Positions 1 to 7,315 of a DNA stretch of 38,090 nucleotides are shown one piece after another. Each line of letters opens with the position of its first letter. The stretch's first letter is position 1. This stretch comes from DRYS01 sp964491605. Its GTDB lineage: Archaea; Thermoproteota; CALKCG01; B24; DRYS01. Location of the stretch: contig CAZBGY010000016.1 of the NCBI GenBank assembly GCA_964491605.1, positions 1 to 38,090 on the forward strand, written 5' to 3'. Position numbers and translations under genes: made by a program. The notes below the pieces were generated by a model. It was not told the origin of the DNA. It was given only the letters and a program-made list of their open reading frames with translations, and searched no databases.

Positions 1-238
1 CCTCAGCTTGACGCTCCATACCTCCCAGCCAGGATTCGATACGGCTTACGATACCGCGTATCCAACCCCAATCGACCTGCGGAGCTTCGACTACGCGTTC
101 AGGAATCTCCTTCTCGACGGCTTCGACTGCTTCCTCAACCTCCTCAGGCCTAGCCTTCGGGACAGCTATACGCTCAGCCTCCTCGGCGAAGGTTACGACG
201 TTGACAGGCCTACCCTCCTTATTCGTTATCGTTATCAC
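1..238 (-). CDS. Unknown protein, 5' part only (runs off left edge)
   Basis: This is a minus-strand open frame with codon use like the rest of the genome (Glu/Val/Ala-rich, AGG/CGT arginines), so I take it as real and the plus-strand frame opposite it as its shadow. I place the start at a GTG (238-236), about 10 bases downstream of where transcription from the AT box at 269-277 would begin. The frame is open back to a TAG at 295-293, and the extra residues just before the GTG (PDTEKYR) look protein-like, so the gene may have lost its true 5' end. The visible part has a beta-rich start (VITITNKEGRPVNVVTF), then an Ala/Glu/Val/Pro segment, then a Trp-containing amphipathic stretch (WGWIRGIVSRIESWLGG). 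I do not recognise the family. Confidence 0.55.
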   Translation of the reverse strand, partial: MITITNKEGRPVNVVTFAEEAERIAVPKARPEEVEEAVEAVEKEIPERVVEAPQVDWGWIRGIVSRIESWLGGMERQAE

Positions 239-268
239 CCTATACTTCTCAGTGTCGGGGGGCGAAAA

Positions 269-277
269 TTTTATATT
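269..277. promoter_or_regulatory. TATA-like element between divergent genes
   Basis: The sequence ttttatatt lies about 25 bases before the ATG at 296 of the ABC operon. Read on the other strand (aatataaaa), it lies about 35 bases before the GTG at 238 of the left-edge gene. An archaeal TATA box at this spacing fits a nearly leaderless ABC transcript, and may serve both directions. This is positional inference only. Confidence 0.4.
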
Positions 278-295
278 GATGAATGAATTTGACTA

Positions 296-1327
296 ATGTG
301 CGGGGTGTGGGGGTTGAAAATAAGTAGTGGAATTGCATATGTACTTTCCCGTCTTATGGTGTTTGCTATCGTCGTGTATCTAGGTATTACTCTTTGCTTT
401 GTAATTCCACGTTTGTCACCGATTAATCCTGTCGAAACGGTTCTATCACGCTTCCTAGCGTACTTGGACTATCAAGATCCGAAAGAAGTAGAATATCTCC
501 GTAATGCATTAATGGAAATTTACGGGCTTAAAGGTAGCTTACTAGAGCAATACATAGGTTTTTGGAGACGTGTGATAGTTGGAGATTTCGGTCCTTCACT
601 AGCAAATTTCCCGACACCAGTAAGTAAGATTATAGGTAATAGTTTACCATGGACGATTGGGTTATTAATGACATGTACATTACTTTCATGGTTTATCACA
701 AATATTATAGGTGGATTTGCAGGATATTTTAACGATAGGAAATGGGCTAAATCACTTTCAGCTTTTGCAGTTATTGTGAATCCGATTCCATACTATATTA
801 TGGCTTTACTACTAATAATGCTGTTTTCATATGCTATTCCTATATTTCCAATGATGGGGGGCATGTCTATAGGTATGAAAGCTTCTCTTTCACTAGAATT
901 CATATTAAATGTAATATATCATTCTACTCTTCCAGCTTTATCACTTATTATAGTTTCATATGGAGGACAATTTATAACTATGCGTGCACTAGTTATTAAT
1001 ACAAAAGTAGAAGACTATGTAGAGTTTGCAGAATCATTAGGAATACCCAAAAGAACTATAGTAAACAGATACATTATACGTAATTGTCTTCTCCCAAGAG
1101 TTACAGGTTTAGCTCTATCTTTAGGAGGAATATTCACAGGAGCCTTAGCTATGGAAGTTATCTTCGCATATCCAGGTATAGGTACATTATTGCAAAATGC
1201 TATACTAAACGGAGATTACAATCTAGTAATGGGTATATGTACATACTCTATCATAAGCATAGCTTTCGCCACTCTCCTATTAGATCTTTTATATCCGCTT
1301 GTGGATCCAAGAATAAGGTATAGATAG
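296..1327 (+). CDS. ABC transporter permease, DppB/OppB type
   Basis: This is an inner-membrane permease of the dipeptide/oligopeptide (Dpp/Opp) ABC family, which in hyperthermophilic archaea often imports oligosaccharides. It has about six hydrophobic segments and the N-terminal pattern typical of DppB: a first membrane helix followed by a long external loop. The cytoplasmic EAA loop is visible as EFAESLGIPKRTIVNRY, the site that docks the ATPase. ATG 296 suits a near-leaderless transcript from the element at 269-277. An in-frame TTG at 314 preceded by a G-rich stretch is an alternative. It is the first gene of a four-gene operon. Base composition is visibly more AT-rich than in the genes to the right (many TTA leucines, AAT, ATT). 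The substrate cannot be told from sequence. Confidence 0.9.
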   Translation: MCGVWGLKISSGIAYVLSRLMVFAIVVYLGITLCFVIPRLSPINPVETVLSRFLAYLDYQDPKEVEYLRNALMEIYGLKGSLLEQYIGFWRRVIVGDFGPSLANFPTPVSKIIGNSLPWTIGLLMTCTLLSWFITNIIGGFAGYFNDRKWAKSLSAFAVIVNPIPYYIMALLLIMLFSYAIPIFPMMGGMSIGMKASLSLEFILNVIYHSTLPALSLIIVSYGGQFITMRALVINTKVEDYVEFAESLGIPKRTIVNRYIIRNCLLPRVTGLALSLGGIFTGALAMEVIFAYPGIGTLLQNAILNGDYNLVMGICTYSIISIAFATLLLDLLYPLVDPRIRYR

Positions 1328-2191
1328 GTGGAAACTATGTCTATGCGACATGAATTCATAGCATTTCTCAGAAAAAATAAATCTTTTTCCTTTGGACTAA
1401 CTTTATTAATCTTTTGCTTAATACTTGGATTTATAGTGTCTTTATTTGCACCTTATGATCCTAGAAGATGGAACGTAGCTCCTATAAGCAAGCCCCCATC
1501 CTTAAAATATCCTTTAGGAACGACAGCGTTAGGGCAGGATGTATTCTGGCTTCTTTCATTGTCTTTAAGGAATTCTATCATCATCGGAGTGTTGGGGTCT
1601 GCGGTCGGTTTACTCGTAGGTGTGGTGCTAGGTCCATTTGCTGCGTATAAAGGAGGATTGTTAGATAAATTAACAATAACAGTTGCGGATACATTTCATG
1701 TCATACCTAACATTATGATTCTAATATTAATAGCGTCTATGTTAAGAGGACAATTAAGTGTACCATTGATCGGGATACTTATAGGTTTACTGACATGGAG
1801 TGCGCCTGTTAGAAATGTGAGATCTATGGTCTTAAGCTTGAGAGAAAGAGAATTCACATACGTAGCAACATTTTCAGGAATGAGTACTACAAGAATTCTA
1901 TTTAGTCAATATTTACCACACATTTTCCCATGGGTTTCATCTGCCTTTATAAATAGGATTATAATGAGTATGGGTACCGAAATAACGTTAGCTATATTCG
2001 GTTTATCAAGTATGGATGAAGCAACTTTAGGGACAATGTTGCATTGGTCTTTAAGATATCAAGCACTTTTTACTGGATTATTATGGTGGATTCTAACTCC
2101 TATAGTATTCTCTATAATACTATTTATATCACTCTACATTATATCAATAGGGTTAAGTGAATATTTAAACCCACGTACTCGTTTGAGGTGA
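1328..2191 (+). CDS. ABC transporter permease, DppC/OppC type
   Basis: This is the second permease of the Dpp/Opp-type transporter. It has an N-terminal membrane helix, the segment with APYDPRRWN and YPLGTTALGQDV that is characteristic of DppC (usually 'HPLGTDxxGRDV'), and an EAA loop around REREFTYVATFSGMS. The frame opens at GTG 1328, one base after the upstream stop. However, ATG 1337 is better placed behind the ribosome-binding-like aggtgg, so the protein may start there (284 aa). Length is normal for the family (about 280-300). Composition is AT-rich like its neighbours. With the upstream gene it should form the membrane channel. Confidence 0.9.
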   Translation: METMSMRHEFIAFLRKNKSFSFGLTLLIFCLILGFIVSLFAPYDPRRWNVAPISKPPSLKYPLGTTALGQDVFWLLSLSLRNSIIIGVLGSAVGLLVGVVLGPFAAYKGGLLDKLTITVADTFHVIPNIMILILIASMLRGQLSVPLIGILIGLLTWSAPVRNVRSMVLSLREREFTYVATFSGMSTTRILFSQYLPHIFPWVSSAFINRIIMSMGTEITLAIFGLSSMDEATLGTMLHWSLRYQALFTGLLWWILTPIVFSIILFISLYIISIGLSEYLNPRTRLR

Positions 2192-2197
2192 TCCATC

Positions 2198-3184
2198 TTG
2201 CATAGTAAAGAAAATATTATGTACGTACGTAATTTAAGAGCGTATTATACAATCCATAAATTATATAGCGAATATAATGTATATGCTGTAGATGGAGTAA
2301 ATTTTTCATTAAAACAAAATGAAATAGTTGGTATAGCTGGCGAATCTGGATGTGGAAAATCCACTCTAATTAAGGTGCTATACGGTTTAATTTCTCCACC
2401 TCTTAATGTATATAGCGGTGAAATTATATATGATTTAGGAAATAAAGTAATTAACATACTTTCACTTGGTGAAAAAGAATTAGAAAATATATGGGGAAAT
2501 TATTTAGCATACATACCACAAGGATCTATGGGCTCTCTTAATCCTACTATGCGTATCAAGGATCATTTTATTAATTTAATTAAACATAAAACTAAAACTT
2601 TTGATAAAACGCTAATCGAAGAAAGTATTGCGAAATATCTAGATAGTCTCGGTTTACCTATAGAAGTTTTAACATCTTACCCGCATCAGCTAAGTGGTGG
2701 TATGAGGCAGAGAATAGTTATAGCGTTAGCTACGATATTGCAGCCGAAGATAATATTTGCAGATGAACCTACTACAGCATTAGACGTCATCGTACAGAGA
2801 GGTATCATTCAGCTATTAGGTAGGATACAGAAGAAGCAAAAAAGTACGTTAGTTATGGTTACTCATGATATGAATGTTCATGCGGAGCTTACTCAAAGAA
2901 TGTTTATAATGTATGCAGGAAAGATTATTGAAGTTGGCTCTACGGAAGATATCTTTGAGGAACCTTTACATCCATACACGTATTTCCTTATAAATTCATT
3001 ACCGCAGATAGGGGATAAATCCAGAAAGCTAAGTTTAAGCGGGAAACCCCCCTCATTAATTAATCCTCCGCCAGGCTGTAGGTTTAATCCTAGATGCCCT
3101 TATGCAAAAGATATATGTCGAAGGGAAGAACCACCCTTAAGAGATGTTGATTCAAACCGTTTAGTAGCCTGCCATATGGTTTAG
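2198..3184 (+). CDS. ABC transporter ATPase, DppD/OppD type
   Basis: This is an ATP-hydrolysing subunit of the Dpp/Opp transporter. Walker A is GESGCGKST (48-56), the signature is LSGGMRQ (about 165-171) and Walker B is IIFADEPTTALD (about 185-196), followed by the switch histidine in VTHDM. The C-terminal oligopeptide-transporter domain carries four cysteines (CRFNPRCPYAKDIC plus one near the end), the set that binds a [4Fe-4S] cluster in some members. The start is a TTG: a strong gaggtgatc sits six bases upstream and overlaps the end of the permease gene, and no ATG is as well placed. The DppD subtype is inferred from order. Confidence 0.92.
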   Translation: MHSKENIMYVRNLRAYYTIHKLYSEYNVYAVDGVNFSLKQNEIVGIAGESGCGKSTLIKVLYGLISPPLNVYSGEIIYDLGNKVINILSLGEKELENIWGNYLAYIPQGSMGSLNPTMRIKDHFINLIKHKTKTFDKTLIEESIAKYLDSLGLPIEVLTSYPHQLSGGMRQRIVIALATILQPKIIFADEPTTALDVIVQRGIIQLLGRIQKKQKSTLVMVTHDMNVHAELTQRMFIMYAGKIIEVGSTEDIFEEPLHPYTYFLINSLPQIGDKSRKLSLSGKPPSLINPPPGCRFNPRCPYAKDICRREEPPLRDVDSNRLVACHMV

Positions 3185-3185
3185 G

Positions 3186-4166
3186 GTGAGAGCTGTGTCT
3201 AGCAATATATTATTAGATGTTAGTAATGTCACAAAAATATTCAAGATAGGAGGTATTTATTTTGGAGAAAAACTAACAGCTGTAGATAACATAAGTTTAA
3301 AGTTTATGGATGATAAGAAAATAATTTTATCCATAGTAGGTGAGAGCGGAAGCGGGAAGTCCACGTTGGCTAAAATGATACTGGGTATCGAAAAACCAAC
3401 AAGCGGTAGCATATTGTATAGAGGTAAGGATATCTTCAAGCTTAATAAGAAGGAGAGGAAAGATTTTAGAAAAGATGTCCAACCTATTTTCCAGAACCCA
3501 TACGAATCATTCAATCCACTAAGGAAAGTTGACGAGTATCTTTATTCTACTGCGCTAAGTTATCTGGAAGTAGATCGTAGTAGCCTCGAAAAAGTCATCG
3601 AAGAATCATTCAGTATCGTTGGATTGGATTTTGAGAGGGTTAAGGGTAAATATCCGCATGAATTTTCAGGTGGTGAACTTCAGAGAGTAGCTATAGCACG
3701 TGCCTTGATAACAAAGCCGCATCTATTAATTGCTGATGAACCAGTCTCTATGGTTGATGCTACTCTTAGAATGAGTATTCTAAACATTTTTTCCGAGCTT
3801 AAAGAAAAGCTTTATAGTTCCATCATGTATATTACACATGACCTATCCACCGCCTACTATATAAGCGACTACATAATGGTGATGTATAGGGGAAGCATGG
3901 TCGAATATGGGAATACAAGGGAAGTATTAGAGGAACCGCTTCACCCATATACAAAAATTCTTCTAGAAAGCATCCCTAAGCCGAATCCGAAGTTGAGATG
4001 GAGGGAGGAAATAAAACTTTCAGGATTAGAAGTTAAGGAGTTTGAGGCTTTAGGATGCAAATTTTCAAATAGATGCGCGAATGCTACAGAAAAATGCTTC
4101 AAGGAGAGACCACCAGAAATAGTTTTAAATGAAAGAAAAGTTTGTTGCTGGCTTTACTCGCACTAA
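3186..4166 (+). CDS. ABC transporter ATPase, DppF/OppF type
   Basis: This is the second ATPase of the heterodimeric Dpp/Opp motor. Walker A is VGESGSGKST (51-60), the signature is FSGGELQR (about 160-167), Walker B is LLIADEPVSMVD (about 180-191), and the switch histidine is in ITHDL. The C-terminal four-cysteine motif (CKFSNRCANATEKC, then CC) is present. The frame opens at GTG 3186 next to the upstream stop. A second GTG at 3195 lies five bases after ggtga and may be the true start. The AT bias is weaker here than in the first two genes. No substrate-binding-protein gene follows: the next gene is on the opposite strand. Confidence 0.92.
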   Translation: MRAVSSNILLDVSNVTKIFKIGGIYFGEKLTAVDNISLKFMDDKKIILSIVGESGSGKSTLAKMILGIEKPTSGSILYRGKDIFKLNKKERKDFRKDVQPIFQNPYESFNPLRKVDEYLYSTALSYLEVDRSSLEKVIEESFSIVGLDFERVKGKYPHEFSGGELQRVAIARALITKPHLLIADEPVSMVDATLRMSILNIFSELKEKLYSSIMYITHDLSTAYYISDYIMVMYRGSMVEYGNTREVLEEPLHPYTKILLESIPKPNPKLRWREEIKLSGLEVKEFEALGCKFSNRCANATEKCFKERPPEIVLNERKVCCWLYSH

Positions 4167-4215
4167 AAATATTTTAAATAGTTTCTATGAGACATCTGCC
4201 GAGCTAATACTTTAA

Positions 4216-6162
4216 TCACAGAATATCCGTTACATCCCCTATAAGGGGCAATCTCTCTGGGAACTTCATAGGTCTCCATTCGCGTCTCATATCTGATATA
4301 TCCCAGTCTTCGAAAAAGTCGTAAAGTATGCTTCCTTGACAATGTCTTGGCGGCTTTATACCTAATATGTATGATATCGTTGGTGCTATATCCACAAGTT
4401 TGACCGGTCCAACCCTATCGATAGGTCTTACATAACCTTTCTTAATATCCTTCCCCACGATCATGAAAGTTGCATAGTTTGATGAGATTTCTGTTTCTGC
4501 TGTAGGTATCTGGGGGCCGTGATTTGCACCTCCAACCCTTACAGAACCATCGGAACCTAAAAGGATATGGCCCCACGTGAAACCCGGTGAATAAGCGAAA
4601 ACGATATCGCCTACATGTTCACCCCAGAGCCCTACTATAGACGCGTCTTCTCTTCTTAGAGCAAAAGCAACTACATATTCCCCATCCTGATCTTTACAAC
4701 TTCTAAGCACATCTATAACCTCCTTCCTAATATCTTCATACTCTGAATCTTCGACTATGCCCATCTTATATCTGCTTTTCAAATTCACATAAATATTTGT
4801 TAGATCTATGAAGATTTTGCTTTTAGCCCAATTAACGCGTCGCTTCCCCTCATACTCCTCTACTTCTATTAATCCCCTATCAGCTAAAGCTTTCAGAATC
4901 GAATATACTTTTCTGTTCGGCGAATTCCCATGGTCTGAGACTACGATTAAGTATGTCTCCTCATCTAGATACCTCAAGAATTCTCCAACAAGCCTATCAG
5001 CTATCTGGTATCCCAATCTAAGGAGATGCCAAGCCCACTCAGCCTTATCTGGATCATACATTCCGCCGACGGGATCAGCCATACCTAGAACCGTATGTTG
5101 CAATGCATCGATGAAGTGCCAATGCATCATGTAGAGGGAAGCATTATACTTATCCATCAGATATCTAGCAGCATTAGAAATCCACCTTATTTGATACTCG
5201 AACTCTTCGACTAAGGTTTTCTCATCGACAAATCCGGCGAAGAAAGCTGTAGAGACCGCCTCGTTAATGTAGGGTCCAAATTTTTCAGTAAGTTCACCGC
5301 CAATCTCTGGTGGATGGGTAAAGCCGGAAAGAGGATATACTTGAGACCTATAGAGAATAAGCTCTCTTCCATCCCTAGAGAGTTTAACGAGTTTAAACCG
5401 TACAGCTCCAACCTTCTCCTCACCTTCTACGATGAAAATCTCTCTCAACCATCCACTCCATTCGCCCTCTTTAAGAGAGCATAAAACTTTGGATCCGTCT
5501 CTCTCCTTCGAGAGGAGTAGTTCTTGATATCCACATCCATCTGAATCTAAAAGTAAAGCATAATACGTCACACCTCTACCTTTAGGCTTAGGCTGAACCT
5601 CTATCTTGGCTTCTAATGGAGGATTATAACTCTTAGGCGTATTAATCCATTCCGCCCTTCTAAATTCGACGGGAATGATTTGAAATCCTCCTTCTTTACG
5701 TGTATGCTGTGAGATGCCGTGGACGTAACAGGCGTTCGGGCATATTTCAAAGTAGAATAGCCCAGGTCTCCAGAACCAGTCTACATGGATTGTTATATTG
5801 GTTGTCGGCGGATAACCTACGAAGTATAGTAGGATGCTTCTTAAACCTTGCCTTGCAGCAGCTTCCCAGAGGTATTCAGCCTTACAGAGGTTTGAGGACA
5901 TAGCTTCATCTCCATGCTTCTCCATAACGGTTTCACCGTAACTATGCCTACCCCAGACGGCTATTCCATGAGTCCCAGGCCAAGACCCCGTTGCTATGGT
6001 AGTCCAATTCTCAGGGGTTTGCGCTGGGATAGCTGGAAGAGCTTTAGAGAAACCGCCATTATCCATGATCCACTTGAAATTTGGGCATACACCTTCATTC
6101 GCAAACCTTTCGACAAGTTTCGGTGAGAGCGCATCTAACCCGATTACAAAAACCCGTTTCAT
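4216..6162 (-). CDS. Alkaline-phosphatase-superfamily phosphodiesterase (type I phosphodiesterase/NPP-like)
   Basis: This is a predicted metal-dependent phosphohydrolase of the alkaline phosphatase superfamily. It shows an N-terminal metal aspartate (VIGLDA, D10), a nucleophile region IPAQTPENWTTIATG with likely nucleophile T49, and metal ligands VVSDHGN (D410, H411) and GGANHGP near residue 550. At 648 residues it is longer than minimal NPP enzymes; the insert between about 150 and 320 is beta-rich and may be a substrate cap. No signal peptide is seen, so it is probably cytoplasmic. It ends 49 bases from the convergent ABC operon. Its start lies 14 bases after the stop of the sugar-isomerase gene, so the two are probably co-transcribed. 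The substrate could be a nucleotide, sugar-phosphate or phosphonate ester and is undetermined. Confidence 0.85.
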   Translation of the reverse strand: MKRVFVIGLDALSPKLVERFANEGVCPNFKWIMDNGGFSKALPAIPAQTPENWTTIATGSWPGTHGIAVWGRHSYGETVMEKHGDEAMSSNLCKAEYLWEAAARQGLRSILLYFVGYPPTTNITIHVDWFWRPGLFYFEICPNACYVHGISQHTRKEGGFQIIPVEFRRAEWINTPKSYNPPLEAKIEVQPKPKGRGVTYYALLLDSDGCGYQELLLSKERDGSKVLCSLKEGEWSGWLREIFIVEGEEKVGAVRFKLVKLSRDGRELILYRSQVYPLSGFTHPPEIGGELTEKFGPYINEAVSTAFFAGFVDEKTLVEEFEYQIRWISNAARYLMDKYNASLYMMHWHFIDALQHTVLGMADPVGGMYDPDKAEWAWHLLRLGYQIADRLVGEFLRYLDEETYLIVVSDHGNSPNRKVYSILKALADRGLIEVEEYEGKRRVNWAKSKIFIDLTNIYVNLKSRYKMGIVEDSEYEDIRKEVIDVLRSCKDQDGEYVVAFALRREDASIVGLWGEHVGDIVFAYSPGFTWGHILLGSDGSVRVGGANHGPQIPTAETEISSNYATFMIVGKDIKKGYVRPIDRVGPVKLVDIAPTISYILGIKPPRHCQGSILYDFFEDWDISDMRREWRPMKFPERLPLIGDVTDIL

Positions 6163-6176
6163 GTACTCCCCCTATT

Positions 6177-7019
6177 TTACGATGAGATAATTAATTCTCT
6201 TATTATTTCTGCTAAATGCTTGAAGAATTTTTCTGGAAGCAATTTATACGGTTGTAGTTCAGCTGTTAGATAATCTTTGTAGCCTATGTTTTTCAGGCTT
6301 CTGATAACTTCAGGCCAGTTTACATCTCCTTGGAGGATGTATGTTATACTCTTCGTCCTCTCAGAGTAGTCTTTCAAATGTACCTTCTTTATCCTTCCGC
6401 CTAGTATTCTTATCCAGTGTTGAGGATATGATTGATATCTAGCTAGTACGTTCCCTACATCCAAGTATACTCCCACCATATCACTTCCTACATCATCTAC
6501 GAATCTACGCATCTCAAGCGGGCTTAATAGAAAGTTATTCTCCACGTTCTCTATGCATAGGTATACCCCCTCCTCTTCAGCCTTCCTAGATAGCCTTCTA
6601 ATAGTCTGTAGGACTAGCTGGTATGTCTCCTCGTATGGTGTATCCTCGGTCACAACGGCCGGTACTAAGAGTAGACTCGTAGCTCTAAGCCTATTAGCCA
6701 CCTCTAACCCCTTCTCCACGATTCTGAAAGCCTTATCTCTGACGCTTGGATCTGGAGAGTTAAGCGGATACTTCCATAGCAATCCACCTCTAACGCTATG
6801 CACTTCCAACCCCGTCTTACGGCTAGCCTCGAGGAGCTTCTCAGCATCATCGAATAAACTCTCTATCCTCAAGTATCCTCTCGCAGAGAGAGGCTGTATA
6901 GGTTCGGAAGCCTCCGATATCGTAACCTCAACCCCGTCGAACCCTGCATCCCTGTAGAAATCGAACTCCTCTATGAAGGAGGCTCCGTTCCTATGCCAGA
7001 ATACGGTTCCGACTTTCAT
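6177..7019 (-). CDS. Sugar phosphate isomerase/epimerase (xylose-isomerase-like TIM barrel)
   Basis: This is a TIM-barrel enzyme of the AP-endonuclease-2/IolE-like superfamily, whose members bind a divalent metal and isomerise or epimerise sugars and polyols. Candidate metal ligands are the Glu in LCIENVENN, the Asp in VYLDVGN, the His in VHLKDY and the Glu in LTAELQPY, in the expected order. I chose ATG 7019 (281 aa): ggtgg lies seven bases upstream and the protein then starts directly with the first beta strand (MKVGTVFWHRNG). A longer frame from ATG 7040 adds seven residues. It precedes the phosphodiesterase gene on the same strand, which suggests a shared catabolic task. The reaction is not known. 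Confidence 0.85.
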   Translation of the reverse strand: MKVGTVFWHRNGASFIEEFDFYRDAGFDGVEVTISEASEPIQPLSARGYLRIESLFDDAEKLLEASRKTGLEVHSVRGGLLWKYPLNSPDPSVRDKAFRIVEKGLEVANRLRATSLLLVPAVVTEDTPYEETYQLVLQTIRRLSRKAEEEGVYLCIENVENNFLLSPLEMRRFVDDVGSDMVGVYLDVGNVLARYQSYPQHWIRILGGRIKKVHLKDYSERTKSITYILQGDVNWPEVIRSLKNIGYKDYLTAELQPYKLLPEKFFKHLAEIIRELIISS

Positions 7020-7060
7020 TACGAATCCACCGCTCTCCATTCTTGTGGAGTTCGGTAGAT

Positions 7061-7070
7061 CTCTTAAATC
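7061..7070 (-). promoter_or_regulatory. Candidate TATA box for the isomerase-phosphodiesterase pair
   Basis: On the minus strand this reads gatttaagag, preceded by gggtaa, and sits about 45 bases before ATG 7019. Transcription would start near 7040. Position and AT content are the only support. Confidence 0.35.
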
Positions 7071-7096
7071 TTACCCTTGTCCTGCTAGGTTTTCAG

Positions 7097-7146
7097 CCAC
7101 TCCTCGGTACTGCCACCATATCATGATAGTTTGTTCATAGGAGTGG
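7097..7146. repeat. Nested inverted repeat in the gap before the ACS-like module
   Basis: The arms ccactcct (7097-7104) and aggagtgg (7139-7146) are exact reverse complements. They enclose a 10-base perfect palindrome, tatcatgata (7119-7128), close to the centre. This lies in the roughly 300-base gap 7020-7315, which holds no convincing gene. It could be a regulator site, a hairpin, or chance. The rest of the gap is AT-rich, with a weak TATA-like attaaat near 7231. Confidence 0.4.
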
Positions 7147-7315
7147 AGGGATGTGTGGAATTCATAGCTAGGTTTAGAATTGTCTTAGAAATTTTAGGAT
7201 GTTATGGAGTGTTATAGTGGTTGGCCTTCTGATATTAAATCTAATTTTCTGATGCTAGATTCGTAGATAATGTATCGAATTTCATCTATGTATAGCTCTA
7301 GACTTTACAAAAGAA

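Noticed and set aside
8..286. Plus-strand open frame of 92 codons at the left edge
   Set aside because: The opposite strand reads as a natural protein with the genome's codon pattern, while this frame has erratic composition; it is a shadow.
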